From positions 1 to 64,000 of the forward strand of contig JAJDXQ010000035.1 in NCBI GenBank assembly GCA_022823185.1: a DNA stretch of 64,000 nucleotides, given 5' to 3'. Shown here piece after piece: positions 26,478-35,520 of this stretch; within the stretch, counting starts at the first letter, position 1, and every line of letters starts with the position of its first letter. The notes below the pieces were generated by a model that did no database searches, had not been told where the DNA came from, and saw only the letters and a program-made list of their open reading frames with translations. The translations under genes and the position numbers were made by a program. Source of the stretch: Caldilineaceae bacterium. GTDB taxonomy: Bacteria > Chloroflexota > Anaerolineae > Caldilineales > Caldilineaceae.

Positions 26478-27740
26478 ATGAACCGAAATCTGGTGGACGC
26501 GATTGCCCCGTTCAAGTTGGGGCGGCGTCTGCAGGTGGCCCGCAAATCACGCGGGCTTACGCAACAGGAGGTTGCCAGTTCCTTGGGCATGGCCCGTACC
26601 ACGATCACCGCAATGGAGAAAGGAGAGCGACGCGTACGACCCAACGAACTGATTCAGATGGCTCGACTCTATGGACGGCCGGTGGGTGACTTTGTTGGAA
26701 ACAGGGAACCTTCCTCCGACTTCACCGTACAATTTCGTGCCGCTGTCGACATACTCGACTCTCGACAATCACGAGGCGAACTGCGGCGTGCTGTCGAGAC
26801 CTTTCAGCGCCTGTGCGAAGACTATCTACATCTTGAAAAGCTGAACGAAGCCCCTCTCAGCCGCAGTTACCCTCCCCAATACCTTACGGACGGGACCTCT
26901 CCGGAAGTAGCGGCGGAGGATGTGGCCTCATCCGAACGCCACCGACTGGCGCTTGGTGAGGGGCCGCTCCTGAACTTGAGAGATGCTATCGAGAACGATG
27001 TCGGCCTCAGGGTCTTTTTCATCGAACTGCCCTCACGCGTGGCTGGCATGTTCAGTTACACTGATGAGCTTGGCGGTTGCATCGCGGTAAACGCCCGTCA
27101 CCCACAGGACCGGCAGCGATGGTCGCTGGCCCACGAGTATGGACACTTCCTCACGGACCGCTTCCGGTCGGAGGTCTCGCTGTTGCATGGACTCGGTCGT
27201 TCACGCGCCGGCGAGCGCTTCGCAGATGCTTTTGCCCGTTGCCTACTCATGCCGGCCGCAGGTTTGCGACGCAGGTTTAATGAACGATCACGAACGATCA
27301 GCGGCAGGATGACGGCTGCTGAAATCTGCCAACTCGCGCATCACTACCATGTCTCCGTAGAAGCGATGATGCGGCGCCTTGAGGAACTCCGCCTTCTTCC
27401 GGGCGGTACATGGGAACTGCTGCGCGATCGCGGCTTCAAAGTGCGGGAAGCACAGAGGCAACTGGGGCTGTCTCCCCATCCCCCTGATGAACAGGCCTTG
27501 CCACTTCGCTATCAGTACTTGGCTGCGCTGGCCTACGAAAATGGAAGGCTGACGGAGGGAGAACTGGCGCGCTACCTGAGAGTTGACCGCGTAGCGGCAA
27601 GGCGGTCAGTTCAAGAGTTGGCCCATTCCACTCTTCTCCAGGATGAAGGCCAGATTGCCTCCTTCTCCATAGACCTCACGCGCAGCGTTGGCGGGGTGGA
27701 CAGCCCTGAGCCTCAATTGATGGACACTGCTGAATCCTAA
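26478..27740 (+). CDS. XRE-type regulator fused to ImmA/IrrE metallopeptidase
   Basis: 420 residues with an excellent ribosome site. Residues 15-70 are an XRE helix-turn-helix (LTQQEVASSLGMARTTITAM). A zinc peptidase core follows, with HEYGH at residues 219-223 and a downstream helix ERFADAFARCLLMP. The remaining 150 residues include a second helical DNA-binding-like part (LTEGELARYLRVDRVAARRS). ImmA/IrrE peptidases usually cleave a partner repressor or antitoxin. Here HTH and peptidase are in one chain, as in COG2856-type proteins next to toxin-like genes. The PIN gene 54 bases downstream is the probable partner. Base composition is lower in GC than the surroundings, which suggests transfer. 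Confidence 0.9.
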   Translation: MNRNLVDAIAPFKLGRRLQVARKSRGLTQQEVASSLGMARTTITAMEKGERRVRPNELIQMARLYGRPVGDFVGNREPSSDFTVQFRAAVDILDSRQSRGELRRAVETFQRLCEDYLHLEKLNEAPLSRSYPPQYLTDGTSPEVAAEDVASSERHRLALGEGPLLNLRDAIENDVGLRVFFIELPSRVAGMFSYTDELGGCIAVNARHPQDRQRWSLAHEYGHFLTDRFRSEVSLLHGLGRSRAGERFADAFARCLLMPAAGLRRRFNERSRTISGRMTAAEICQLAHHYHVSVEAMMRRLEELRLLPGGTWELLRDRGFKVREAQRQLGLSPHPPDEQALPLRYQYLAALAYENGRLTEGELARYLRVDRVAARRSVQELAHSTLLQDEGQIASFSIDLTRSVGGVDSPEPQLMDTAES

Positions 27741-27794
27741 GGTTGAGACCTACTGCCCATTGCCGTCCAAGACTCTCAAAGGGAGCCTTAGATC

Positions 27795-28364
27795 GTGTCG
27801 CGCCGCTTCGACTCATTAATTCTCGACGCCAACTGCCTACTAAACCTTTACGCAACAGGCCACTTGCGCGACATCGTAATCAATCTGCCGTACCAATTCT
27901 GGGTAACAGACTATGTAGCGGAGCGCGAAGCCCTGTTTGTTTGGCGTCCGGGTCCGACCGCTGGCAGCGATGTGAAGGAAACGGTAGATCTGACTTTACT
28001 GCTTCAAGAGGGTCTGATTCAACTGATGCGACTGGAACATTCGGCAGAGGAGGCCACTGCTGTAAACTTGGCAGCGGATCTTGACGACGGTGAGGCGATC
28101 ACCGGCGCGCTTGCCTATCACCGCGGGTACTCTGTCGCAACCGACGATCGTAAGGCCCGGCGAGTGCTTGGCCAGTTCATTCCACCTGTAGAACTGGTCT
28201 CCACGCTGGAGCTCTTGAAACTGTGGGCCGAGGAAACTCGGGTCCCCATGGCTGCGCTGGCCTCAGCCATGGCCGAGATGCAGTCGCGTGCCAGCTATAG
28301 ACCCGGCCGGCGCGACCCGCTTTTTGAATGGTGGCGGTCGATTGTCTGTAGATCAGAGAATTGA
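27795..28364 (+). CDS. PIN-domain protein, probable RNase partner of the XRE-ImmA gene
   Basis: 189 residues from a GTG at 27795, with AGGGAG about ten bases upstream. PIN-type acidic residues are visible: D11 in LILDANCLLNL, D97-D98 with E100 in DLDDGEAITGALA, and D117-D118 in VATDDRKAR. PIN domains are metal-dependent RNases and frequent toxins. The fold seems complete, with about 50 extra residues at the C-terminus. Position suggests it is controlled by, or acts with, the upstream HTH-peptidase. Whether it is a toxin, a defence effector or housekeeping cannot be told. Confidence 0.8.
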   Translation: MSRRFDSLILDANCLLNLYATGHLRDIVINLPYQFWVTDYVAEREALFVWRPGPTAGSDVKETVDLTLLLQEGLIQLMRLEHSAEEATAVNLAADLDDGEAITGALAYHRGYSVATDDRKARRVLGQFIPPVELVSTLELLKLWAEETRVPMAALASAMAEMQSRASYRPGRRDPLFEWWRSIVCRSEN

Positions 28365-28532
28365 CACGGCAGTTTCGTTGTCGAATGCGCGGAAGTTCTT
28401 CTGAAATCAGTGGCGATTCCACGCACAGCATAGCCGGGTCCAACAGTAGAAGGAACTCATTGCAGTAAGGTCGCAGATAGACCATAAACGGCCAACTGGC
28501 AGAGTGGAAGTTTAGAATCTTGACGCCAGATC

Positions 28533-28949
28533 TCACTTTTTCTGAACCAGGGATCGCCCTACTCGCTCTTCCGCTACTTTCCTGAAGCCGAGGATAGTGA
28601 GCAGGCCGAGAACGCCGCCCATCATGTCGACGCCGATGTCAAAGAAGGTGTCTCCGTGCAACACGCGCTGCTCGCTGAGCAGTTGGATACCTTCCTGAAG
28701 GAGGGCGGCGGTGAAGACAAGGGCAAGCACGACCCAGCCGGCGCGGTGCGCCGCCAGCCTGCCGTACAGATTCAGCATCAGAAGGGCGGCCAGGACAGCG
28801 AAGAGAAAGGTGTGCATGGCAACATGCATCCACTGGGGGCTGAACAGATTGTTGAATAGCCTGTAGCCCACCGGTGAGACCTGGATAAACCAGCCCATGG
28901 GAAAAAGTATGCCGGCGACCCAAATAAACAGTACCAGAATGCGCTTCAT
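28533..28949 (-). CDS. VanZ-like small membrane protein
   Basis: 138 residues. The ATG at 28947-28949 follows an AGGAGGAAAGGTAAGAAA site. Four membrane helices are visible. The central EGIQLLSEQR, then DTFFDIGVDMMGGVLG, matches the VanZ-like pattern (EGxQ, later a conserved D and a small-residue helix). VanZ-like proteins have mostly unknown roles. The gene diverges from the bactofilin gene. Confidence 0.7.
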   Translation of the reverse strand: MKRILVLFIWVAGILFPMGWFIQVSPVGYRLFNNLFSPQWMHVAMHTFLFAVLAALLMLNLYGRLAAHRAGWVVLALVFTAALLQEGIQLLSEQRVLHGDTFFDIGVDMMGGVLGLLTILGFRKVAEERVGRSLVQKK

Positions 28950-29346
28950 TTTCTTACCTTTCCTCCTGTTTCGCTTCTGATGAAATTGCATACGCGCCCG
29001 ATACTGAAGTGAACCGCGCCGAGTCGATTCCGGTTCCCGCGCCGTCCGCGGCGCGCCAAACCGGGAGCGGCCGTCCGGAGAGTTGCAGCCTTGTCGTAGA
29101 CGCCTGGCCAGGCAAGGGCGCGCCGCGGCGGATGTGGATAGCAGGGTTGCCGAGATCCAGTGCATGTGCTAGACTGCGCGCGGCAGAGATCGTTCCTCAT
29201 CCCGCCGCAATCGGTTCCTCTGTCTGACAGGAGATGGAGGCTCTTTTGCGTTACCCAGGGTAGAGGAGAGGGCTGCTGCCAATTGGGCTGGCAGCAGCAG
29301 GCTGGGGTTGTCGGGACCCCTGAGCGAATGGAAAAGGGGAACACAG
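28950..29346. other. Divergent intergenic region between VanZ-like and bactofilin genes
   Basis: 397 bases. The only feature seen is the plus-strand promoter at 29147-29175. Confidence 0.4.
29147..29175 (+). promoter_or_regulatory. Candidate promoter of the bactofilin gene
   Basis: TTGCCG at 29147-29152, 17 bases, TAGACT at 29170-29175, with TG upstream of the -10 box. Confidence 0.5.
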
Positions 29347-29790
29347 GTGTTTCGACGAAATGAGCGACCGCAGCCGGACGCGATCGAGGTGATTATCGGT
29401 CCAAGGGCTACGTATAGCGGCTCGTTGCGCAGCGACAGCAGCATTCGGATCGACGGTGTGGTTGAAAGCGGCCTGTTGGAAACGCTGGCGAATGTCATCT
29501 TGACGGAGGGCGCGCGCGTGAATTGCGAGATACGCGCCCGCAATGTGAGTATCAGGGGTTATTTTGACGGTATCATACGCGCCGACCGCGTCGAGTTGCT
29601 GGCCGGTTGTTACGTGCGCGGCGCGCTGCATGTAAACAGCTTTTTGCTGGATGAAGGGGCCACGCTTGAAGGGGAGCTGCACATGCGGGGCGAGAGCAAC
29701 CTGGAAGAGTCGCTGGACCTTCCTGCGGATATGGGGACGCCGGACGACCTGATGGACTCACCGTCGGAGCAGGAGCCGGAATTCAGTTAG
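29347..29790 (+). CDS. Bactofilin-family cytoskeletal protein
   Basis: 147 residues from a GTG at 29347 preceded by AAAAGGGGAACACAG. After a short polar tail the protein is a run of right-handed beta-helix rungs (EVIIGPRATYSGSLRSDSSI, then IDGVVESG, EGARVNCEIRARN, GYFDGIIRADRVELLAG, CYVRGALHV). This is the bactofilin core, which polymerises into filaments without nucleotide. A 35-residue acidic tail follows. Bactofilins help to position cell-wall or division machinery. Confidence 0.88.
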   Translation: MFRRNERPQPDAIEVIIGPRATYSGSLRSDSSIRIDGVVESGLLETLANVILTEGARVNCEIRARNVSIRGYFDGIIRADRVELLAGCYVRGALHVNSFLLDEGATLEGELHMRGESNLEESLDLPADMGTPDDLMDSPSEQEPEFS

Positions 29791-29974
29791 CGAACTCCGG
29801 CGAAGGTCGTCATACGCCTAAGTATTGGACGGGTCGGGGCCTGAACCCCCATCGTCGCTCAGTCTATCAGGATGCAGAAGTTAAGGCCGCGCCAAATGGT
29901 CGGCGGGGACAAAGAGGCCACTGGAGTGGCCGGGCCCGCGTTTGCCGCGGCGCGGAGAAGCGTGAAGCTCTGCC

Positions 29975-30610
29975 ATGGACTTTCATTTGATTGCCGCCGG
30001 ACCGCTGCTCGGCTACCTGCTCGGGTCAACGCCGGTCGGTCTGCTGGCGACCGGCCTATACGGAGTGGATATCCGCACAGTAGGGAGCGGGCGCACCGGC
30101 GCTACGAACGCGTGGCGGGCGGCCGGCCTGAAGGCGGCCATCCCTACGCTTTTGGGCGATGCGCTCAAAGGGGCGGCGGCTGTGCTGCTCATACGCTATC
30201 TGGCGGGGGCGTTTTTGCCCGAAATGGACGCGACAGCGGTGGCTGCGGCCGCTGCTTTGGCGGGCGCAGCCGCGGTGGTTGGTCACAATTGGTCGCTGTA
30301 CATGGGTTTCAAGGGCGGGGCTGGCGGCATCACGACCGCGGCCACCATTCTGGCGATTTCGCCTCTGATCGGCGCGATCGTGTGCCTGATCGGACTCCTG
30401 CTGATCTGGTGGAGCCGTATGGCATCGATCGGCACCTACAGCGTCAGCGTGACTTCGCTGGTGTGCGCGGCCGTTTTTGCGGTCGCCGGTTTGGAGCCCT
30501 GGCCTTATGTCCTTTTTGGCGTCATTGCCTACCTGGCCGTAACCTTCTCTCTCAGGCGCAATCGCCAGGCGCTCAAAGATGGCGAGGAGCGAGTGATTAC
30601 GCTGTGGTAA
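29975..30610 (+). CDS. plsY: PlsY-family glycerol-3-phosphate acyltransferase
   Basis: 211 residues, a polytopic membrane protein with about seven hydrophobic segments. PlsY uses acyl-phosphate to acylate glycerol-3-phosphate, the first step of phospholipid synthesis. Motif 1 is recognisable as GSGRTGATNAWRAAG (canonical form GSGNxGATN). Motif 2 is GHNWSLYMGFKGGAGGITT (canonical form has FKGGKGVAT). Two normally conserved residues differ, Asn to Arg and Lys to Ala, so this may be a divergent paralogue. No PlsX is nearby. The ribosome site is weak. Confidence 0.8.
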   Translation: MDFHLIAAGPLLGYLLGSTPVGLLATGLYGVDIRTVGSGRTGATNAWRAAGLKAAIPTLLGDALKGAAAVLLIRYLAGAFLPEMDATAVAAAAALAGAAAVVGHNWSLYMGFKGGAGGITTAATILAISPLIGAIVCLIGLLLIWWSRMASIGTYSVSVTSLVCAAVFAVAGLEPWPYVLFGVIAYLAVTFSLRRNRQALKDGEERVITLW

Positions 30611-30646
30611 TCGTCCCCTTTCAGGGACATCCCCATCATACTTTTT

Positions 30647-30676
30647 TTGGACAAGAAAGTTCAATCCCGGTATATT
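30647..30676 (+). promoter_or_regulatory. Candidate promoter of the catalase gene
   Basis: TTGGAC at 30647-30652, 18 bases, TATATT at 30671-30676, about 45 bases before the start codon. Confidence 0.5.
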
Positions 30677-30722
30677 TTTAGAGTCAGGACGAGGCTCTTC
30701 ATACACATGAAAGGCGACAACG

Positions 30723-32285
30723 ATGACTGAACGCAAAAGGTTGACAACCGCTCACGGAGCGCCAATAGGAGACAATCAAAACTCTTTGACCGCGGGCCCG
30801 CGCGGTCCTCTTCTGATGCAGGATTATCAACTCCTGGAGAAGATGGCCACCTTTAACCGCGAACGCGTCCCGGAGCGGGTTGTGCATGCCAAAGGTTCGG
30901 GAGCCTACGGGACCTTCACGGTTACAAATGATGTCACCCGTTACACCAAGGCCAGGATCTTCTCTGAAGTAGGCAAGCGGACCGACTGCCTGCTCCGATT
31001 CTCGACCGTCGCAGGGGAACGCGGCGCCGCAGACGCTGAGCGCGACGTACGCGGATTCGCCGTCAAATTCTACACGGAAGACGGAAACTGGGATATGGTC
31101 GGCAACAACACCCCGGTCTTCTTCGTTCGCGATCCCTACAAATTCGGCGACTTCATCCATACCCAGAAGCGCGACCCTAAGACAAACATGCGCTCCAGCA
31201 CAGCCATGTGGGACTTCTGGTCACTCTCCCCCGAAAGCCTGCACCAGGTCACCATCCTGATGAGTGATCGCGGTCTGCCCCAGGGGTATCGCTTTGTCAA
31301 CGGCTACAGCAGCCATACATACAGCTTTATCAATGCAGAGAACGAACGCTTCTGGATCAAGTTCCACTTCAAGACGATGCAGGGCATCAAGACATGGACC
31401 AATGCCCAGGCGGCCGAGATTGTCGGGCAGGACCGAGAAAGCTCGCAGCGAGACCTCTTCGAAGCCATCGAACAAGGAGATTTTCCGAAATGGCGCGTCT
31501 GCGTCCAGGTGATGCCGGAAGAGGATGCCGAAACCTACCACCTCAACCCTTTCGATTTGACCAAAGTCTGGCCCCATGGCGATTACCCGCTGATCGAGGT
31601 GGGCATCATGGAGCTCAATCGCAACCCTGAAAACTATTTTGCCGACATCGAGCAGGCCGCGTTTGAGCCCTCCAACATCGTTCCCGGCATCAGTTTCTCG
31701 CCGGACAAAATGCTCCAGGCGCGGATTATGTCCTACGCAGATGCCCACCGTTACCGCATTGGTGTCAACTATTCCGCCCTTCCAGCCAACCAGCCTCAGT
31801 GCCCGGTTCACACTTATCACCGCGACGGAAACCTGCGTTTTGACGGCAACTCCGGCGGTGCGGTCAACTACGAGCCGAATAGCATGGGAGGGCCGGTCGA
31901 AGATTCCGGCAGCCTTGAGCCGCCGCTCAAGGTATCCGGAGATGCTGACCGCTACGACCATCGCGTGGGCAATGACGACTATACGCAGCCTGGCAATTTG
32001 TTCCGCCTGATGAACAGCGACCAGAAAGAGCAGTTGTTCAGCAATATCGCCGAAGCGATGGATGGCGTGCCTGAACGAATCCAGACGCGGCAGCTTGTTC
32101 ATTTTTATAAGGCCGATCCGGACTATGCTTGCGGCGTGGCCGGGAAGCTGAACCTCAACCATCTCTCTGAGCAGGTTGCCGCCCTCGCGGATCTGTCTCT
32201 GGCTGAACTGATTGCGAAGACCAGCGCAGAAGCATATACGGAACTGGCAGCGCCGGAAGCGTCGCTGGCCAAAGCCGCCGACTGA
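30723..32285 (+). CDS. Monofunctional haem catalase
   Basis: 520 residues, a usual length for small-subunit catalases. It dismutates hydrogen peroxide in the cytoplasm. The distal histidine is in [11 protein letters not shown] (His55), followed by [20 protein letters not shown] and [14 protein letters not shown]. The proximal haem-ligand tyrosine is in [13 protein letters not shown] (Tyr338). The C-terminal helices are present, so the gene looks intact. It has its own promoter and a strong terminator, so it is a single-gene unit. No OxyR or PerR gene is adjacent. Confidence 0.97.
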   Translation: MTERKRLTTAHGAPIGDNQNSLTAGPRGPLLMQDYQLLEKMATFNRERVPERVVHAKGSGAYGTFTVTNDVTRYTKARIFSEVGKRTDCLLRFSTVAGERGAADAERDVRGFAVKFYTEDGNWDMVGNNTPVFFVRDPYKFGDFIHTQKRDPKTNMRSSTAMWDFWSLSPESLHQVTILMSDRGLPQGYRFVNGYSSHTYSFINAENERFWIKFHFKTMQGIKTWTNAQAAEIVGQDRESSQRDLFEAIEQGDFPKWRVCVQVMPEEDAETYHLNPFDLTKVWPHGDYPLIEVGIMELNRNPENYFADIEQAAFEPSNIVPGISFSPDKMLQARIMSYADAHRYRIGVNYSALPANQPQCPVHTYHRDGNLRFDGNSGGAVNYEPNSMGGPVEDSGSLEPPLKVSGDADRYDHRVGNDDYTQPGNLFRLMNSDQKEQLFSNIAEAMDGVPERIQTRQLVHFYKADPDYACGVAGKLNLNHLSEQVAALADLSLAELIAKTSAEAYTELAAPEASLAKAAD

Positions 32286-32375
32286 CCTCCCAGCAATGTA
32301 TGCATTGAGGTAATACGCCAGGGGGAAGGGGTACACGTACGAATAGGCCTGAATTTCATTCACCGCCGCGAACAG

Positions 32376-32403
32376 AGCCGACCGGGAAATTGGTCGGCTT
32401 TTT
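32376..32403 (+). terminator. Intrinsic terminator of the catalase gene
   Basis: Stem AGCCGACC (32376-32383) with GGTCGGCT (32392-32399), an 8-base loop and a T run to 32403. Confidence 0.85.
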
Positions 32404-32571
32404 CGCGTCTGGGGGCAGCGAAACGGGGAACCTGCAGTTGTTGGACATCGTCCTATCTTGAGATCGCCAGTGTTGTCGATTCAGCACATATGATCTAGGT
32501 GTGCTATGGTTAGATCTGTCTGTGCATCGCAGACGATACAGTTCCCCATTTTTGTCAGAGAGGAGAATTTC

Positions 32572-33369
32572 ATGCAGGTAGTAAAGAGTTATCCGGACAA
32601 CATGTTTTGTTGGGTGGACCTTGCCACGACCGATGTTGACGCGGCCAAAGAGTTTTACGGCGGTCTTTTCGGTTGGAGCTACTTTGATATGCCCACGCCT
32701 TTGGGCTACCACTACTCCTTGTGCCAGATAGACGGCTACAACGTGGCCGGCATGAGCATTTTGCCGCAGGAGATGATGGATCAGGGCATACCGCCGGTCT
32801 GGTCGTCCTACATCAAGCACGACGATGTCGATTCGGTGGTCGCCAAGGCTGTCGCGGCCGGCGGAACGGAAGCAATGCCAGCCATGGATGTGATGGAGTC
32901 GGGGCGCATGGCGGTAATCCAGGATCCGACGGGGGCTATGGTGGGTGTCTGGCAACCAAGAAACCATATCGGCGCGCAGCTGGTGAACATGCCCAACGCG
33001 CTGGTGTGGAATGAGCTGCAGACGAAGGATGTCGACACTGCGCTCAGTTTCTACGGGACGGTCTTTGGTTGGGGCCATGACTCGGATCCAAACGGTTATC
33101 ATCTTTTCAAGCTGGGCGAGCGTATGCAGGCCGGCATGTTGAAGATGGACGATTCCTGGGGTGAGATGCCGCCCAGTTGGGCGCCTTATTTCATGTCAGC
33201 CGATATCGAGGCAACCGCGGCAAAGGCAAAGGAGCTGGGCGGTGTCATTCATGTTCCTCCTACCGATACGGGCACGGTTGGACGATTTGCCGTAATCGGG
33301 GATCCACAAGGCGGGGTCTTCACGTCGATGCAGTTTGACGGCCCGGTTGACCCGCCGCCGGGGTATTAG
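32572..33369 (+). CDS. VOC-family (glyoxalase fold) protein, two modules
   Basis: 265 residues; the ATG at 32572 follows AGAGAGGAGAATTTC. Two vicinal-oxygen-chelate modules are visible. Residues 10-125 start FCWVDLATTDVDAAKEFYGG, then LFGWSY. Residues 140-255 start LVWNELQTKDVDTALSFYGT, then VFGWGH. Both end in DPTGA or DPQGG strands. This layout matches the CFP32-like VOC proteins of actinobacteria and Chloroflexota, whose substrate is mostly unknown. Some VOC proteins are glyoxalases, dioxygenases or resistance proteins. Confidence 0.85.
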   Translation: MQVVKSYPDNMFCWVDLATTDVDAAKEFYGGLFGWSYFDMPTPLGYHYSLCQIDGYNVAGMSILPQEMMDQGIPPVWSSYIKHDDVDSVVAKAVAAGGTEAMPAMDVMESGRMAVIQDPTGAMVGVWQPRNHIGAQLVNMPNALVWNELQTKDVDTALSFYGTVFGWGHDSDPNGYHLFKLGERMQAGMLKMDDSWGEMPPSWAPYFMSADIEATAAKAKELGGVIHVPPTDTGTVGRFAVIGDPQGGVFTSMQFDGPVDPPPGY

Positions 33370-33693
33370 GAAGGCGAATAGGGACGCCGCGATTGACTGC
33401 GTTGTGTATTGCGCAGGCAGGGCGGTGTGCCCTGGTTTTGATGAAGGCTGGTTGCAGGAAGGTCTTTTGCGAGGCCGAAATTTGTGCAAAAGAAGGGGAA
33501 TTAGATACTTGACACCACTAAAGGGGTTCTTTGTTGGGGAACAGCCTGCATATCATGGTAGGGGTGATGCGAAACTTAGTGCCATGATCCCGCAGGCCGT
33601 TGCTCCCCGGCTTGGCTTCTCTGCCATCGAAGTCCAGGGCGATTGAACACCGCATCAGTTGGTAGATGAAATCAGCCAGGTGAATCGTTTCGT

Positions 33694-33731
33694 AAGCGTC
33701 CGCGTGGATGAAGCGGACGCTTCGCTTTTTT
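33694..33731 (+). terminator. Strong intrinsic terminator in a gene-free region
   Basis: Ten-base perfect stem AAGCGTCCGC (33694-33703) with GCGGACGCTT (33713-33722), then CGC and six T. It is 325 bases downstream of the VOC stop codon, unusually far for its terminator. Confidence 0.75.
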
Positions 33732-34053
33732 GCGCTCACCTTTGACCTACAGAAGCCTCCTCAGTTTCTACCCTGCCGCCGCTATCAGGTTATCGTGGCT
33801 CCAATGAGGCGCCGGCCCGTTCCCCTTCAGTGGCCGGACAACCACCTGCCCCGTTGTTGTATCGACTCTGAAGCGATCAGAAAGCCCCCGGATGGATTGT
33901 CGGAAACTGTGTCACCGGATCATCCTCCTCACCTTGTCGATGCGATCACAGGCAAGGGTGCAGGATGCTGATTATCTGTCTCCTGGGGGATAGTCCAGAC
34001 ATCACACGCATTCACCGGCCCTCTGAACCCGACTCCTTCGCTGGATTCGTGTG

Positions 34054-34082
34054 TTGACAAGACTATCCTAGCCTGATACACT
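34054..34082 (+). promoter_or_regulatory. Candidate promoter of the dehydrogenase gene
   Basis: TTGACA at 34054-34059, 17 bases, TACACT at 34077-34082, about 60 bases ahead of the start codon. Confidence 0.6.
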
Positions 34083-34144
34083 CGGCGACTGAAGAGATTG
34101 ACCGCTTAGGTTCAGCAATCCAAGAGGGGAAAGGGGAGGTCACC

Positions 34145-35296
34145 ATGAGAGCCGTCGTGTACCAGGGTCCGTTCAGCGTTGCCGTAGAGGAAGTTCCCGA
34201 TCCCGAGATAAAGCACCCGAATGACGTAATCGTCAAGATTACTTCGAGTTGCATCTGCGGCTCCGATCTGCACATGTATGAGGGTCGGACAGCGGCCGAA
34301 CCGGGCATCGTCTTCGGACACGAGAACATGGGCATAGTCGAAGATGTCGGGTCCGCTGTGAAAACCTTGTCCGTAGGCGACAGGGTCGTGATGCCGTTCA
34401 ACGTCGGCTGCGGCTTCTGCAAGAACTGCCAGCGGGGGTTTACGGGTTTCTGCCTCACGGTCAACCCTGGATTTGCCGGCGGCGCGTATGGATACGTGGC
34501 AATGGGGCCATGGCGCGGCGGGCAAGCCGAGTACATTCAGGTGCCTTACGCGGACTTCAACTGTCTGCCTCTTCCGTCCGGGGATGCGTTCGAGTGGGAT
34601 TTCTCTCTTCTGGCGGACATATTCCCCACGGGTTATCACGGCACTGAGCTTGCCGACGTGAGTCCCGGCGAGAGCGTCGCCGTGTGGGGCGCGGGACCGG
34701 TCGGTCTGATGGCCACCTATAGCTGCATCATCAGAGGAGCGGCGGAGGTATATACCATCGATCACGTGCAGGAGCGGCTGGACAAGGCCAGCGACATTGG
34801 CGGTATTCCCATCAATTTCGATGAAGGCGATCCGGTGGAGCAGATCAGGGACATGCGCGGGGGCGACGGTGTGGACAAGACGGTCGACGCTGTGGGCTAT
34901 CAGGCCGCTGCGCAAGGATCGCCCGCCGCCGGAGGCGAGCAGATCGAGATTCCCAACGTGGTTCTGAATCAGATGATCGACCTGATCAATCCCACGGGGA
35001 TCATGGGCATTCCGGGCCTGTATGTGCCATCGGACCCCGGTGGAGTGGACGAGGGCGCCAAGAAGGGCTCTCTGGCCATCAACTTCGGGAAGCTCTTTGA
35101 GAAGGGTCTGAAGCTGGGGACGGGTCAATGCAACGTGAAGCAGTACAACGCCTACTTGCGCGACCTCATTATATCCGGCAAGGCCACTCCCAGCTTCGTT
35201 GTGTCCCACGAGGTGCCGCTGGACGACGCCGCCGACGCCTATGACAAGTTTGACAAGCGCATCGAAGGGTACACCAAGATCATCCTGAAACCTTAA
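34145..35296 (+). CDS. Zinc-dependent alcohol/formaldehyde dehydrogenase
   Basis: 383 residues, medium-chain dehydrogenase family. Catalytic zinc ligands are in SSCICGSDLHMYEG and GHENMG. The structural zinc loop is CGFCKNCQRGFTGFC. The NAD-binding turn is VWGAGPVGLM. The long insert after GSDxHMYEG and the C-terminal section with GIMGIPGLYVP resemble glutathione-independent formaldehyde dehydrogenases and related enzymes. It opens the catabolic block and has its own promoter. Its true substrate may be another alcohol or aldehyde. Confidence 0.92.
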   Translation: MRAVVYQGPFSVAVEEVPDPEIKHPNDVIVKITSSCICGSDLHMYEGRTAAEPGIVFGHENMGIVEDVGSAVKTLSVGDRVVMPFNVGCGFCKNCQRGFTGFCLTVNPGFAGGAYGYVAMGPWRGGQAEYIQVPYADFNCLPLPSGDAFEWDFSLLADIFPTGYHGTELADVSPGESVAVWGAGPVGLMATYSCIIRGAAEVYTIDHVQERLDKASDIGGIPINFDEGDPVEQIRDMRGGDGVDKTVDAVGYQAAAQGSPAAGGEQIEIPNVVLNQMIDLINPTGIMGIPGLYVPSDPGGVDEGAKKGSLAINFGKLFEKGLKLGTGQCNVKQYNAYLRDLIISGKATPSFVVSHEVPLDDAADAYDKFDKRIEGYTKIILKP

Positions 35297-35520
35297 ACGG
35301 ACCGCGCCGGTTCGTTCCCGGGCAGCACGTCTTAGAGAATCAGGGGATGTGGATGCGGCATCACAGCCACACCGTTCCCCGGCCCGCGTGTGATCACTCG
35401 TGCTGCAAGGCTTCTCCCTGCATGTTCGGGAATGGCACGCGCGCATCAAGCGCAGGCAGACGCTGAATTAGCTGCCCTTGGATTTCAACTACGAGATTGA
35501 CAGGCGCAGGAGGTTGTGTT

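Larger units (their letters stand above)
33370..34144. other. Long intergenic region with an isolated terminator
   Basis: 775 bases with no convincing gene on either strand. It contains a TTGACA at 33513-33518 without a clear -10 box, a strong intrinsic terminator at 33694-33731 and the promoter for the next gene at 34054-34082. An untranslated transcript ending at 33731 is possible. Confidence 0.4.

Noticed and set aside
33518..33739. Small minus-strand open frame in the VOC-dehydrogenase gap
   Set aside because: No ribosome site, no recognisable features, and it reads through a strong plus-strand terminator hairpin.
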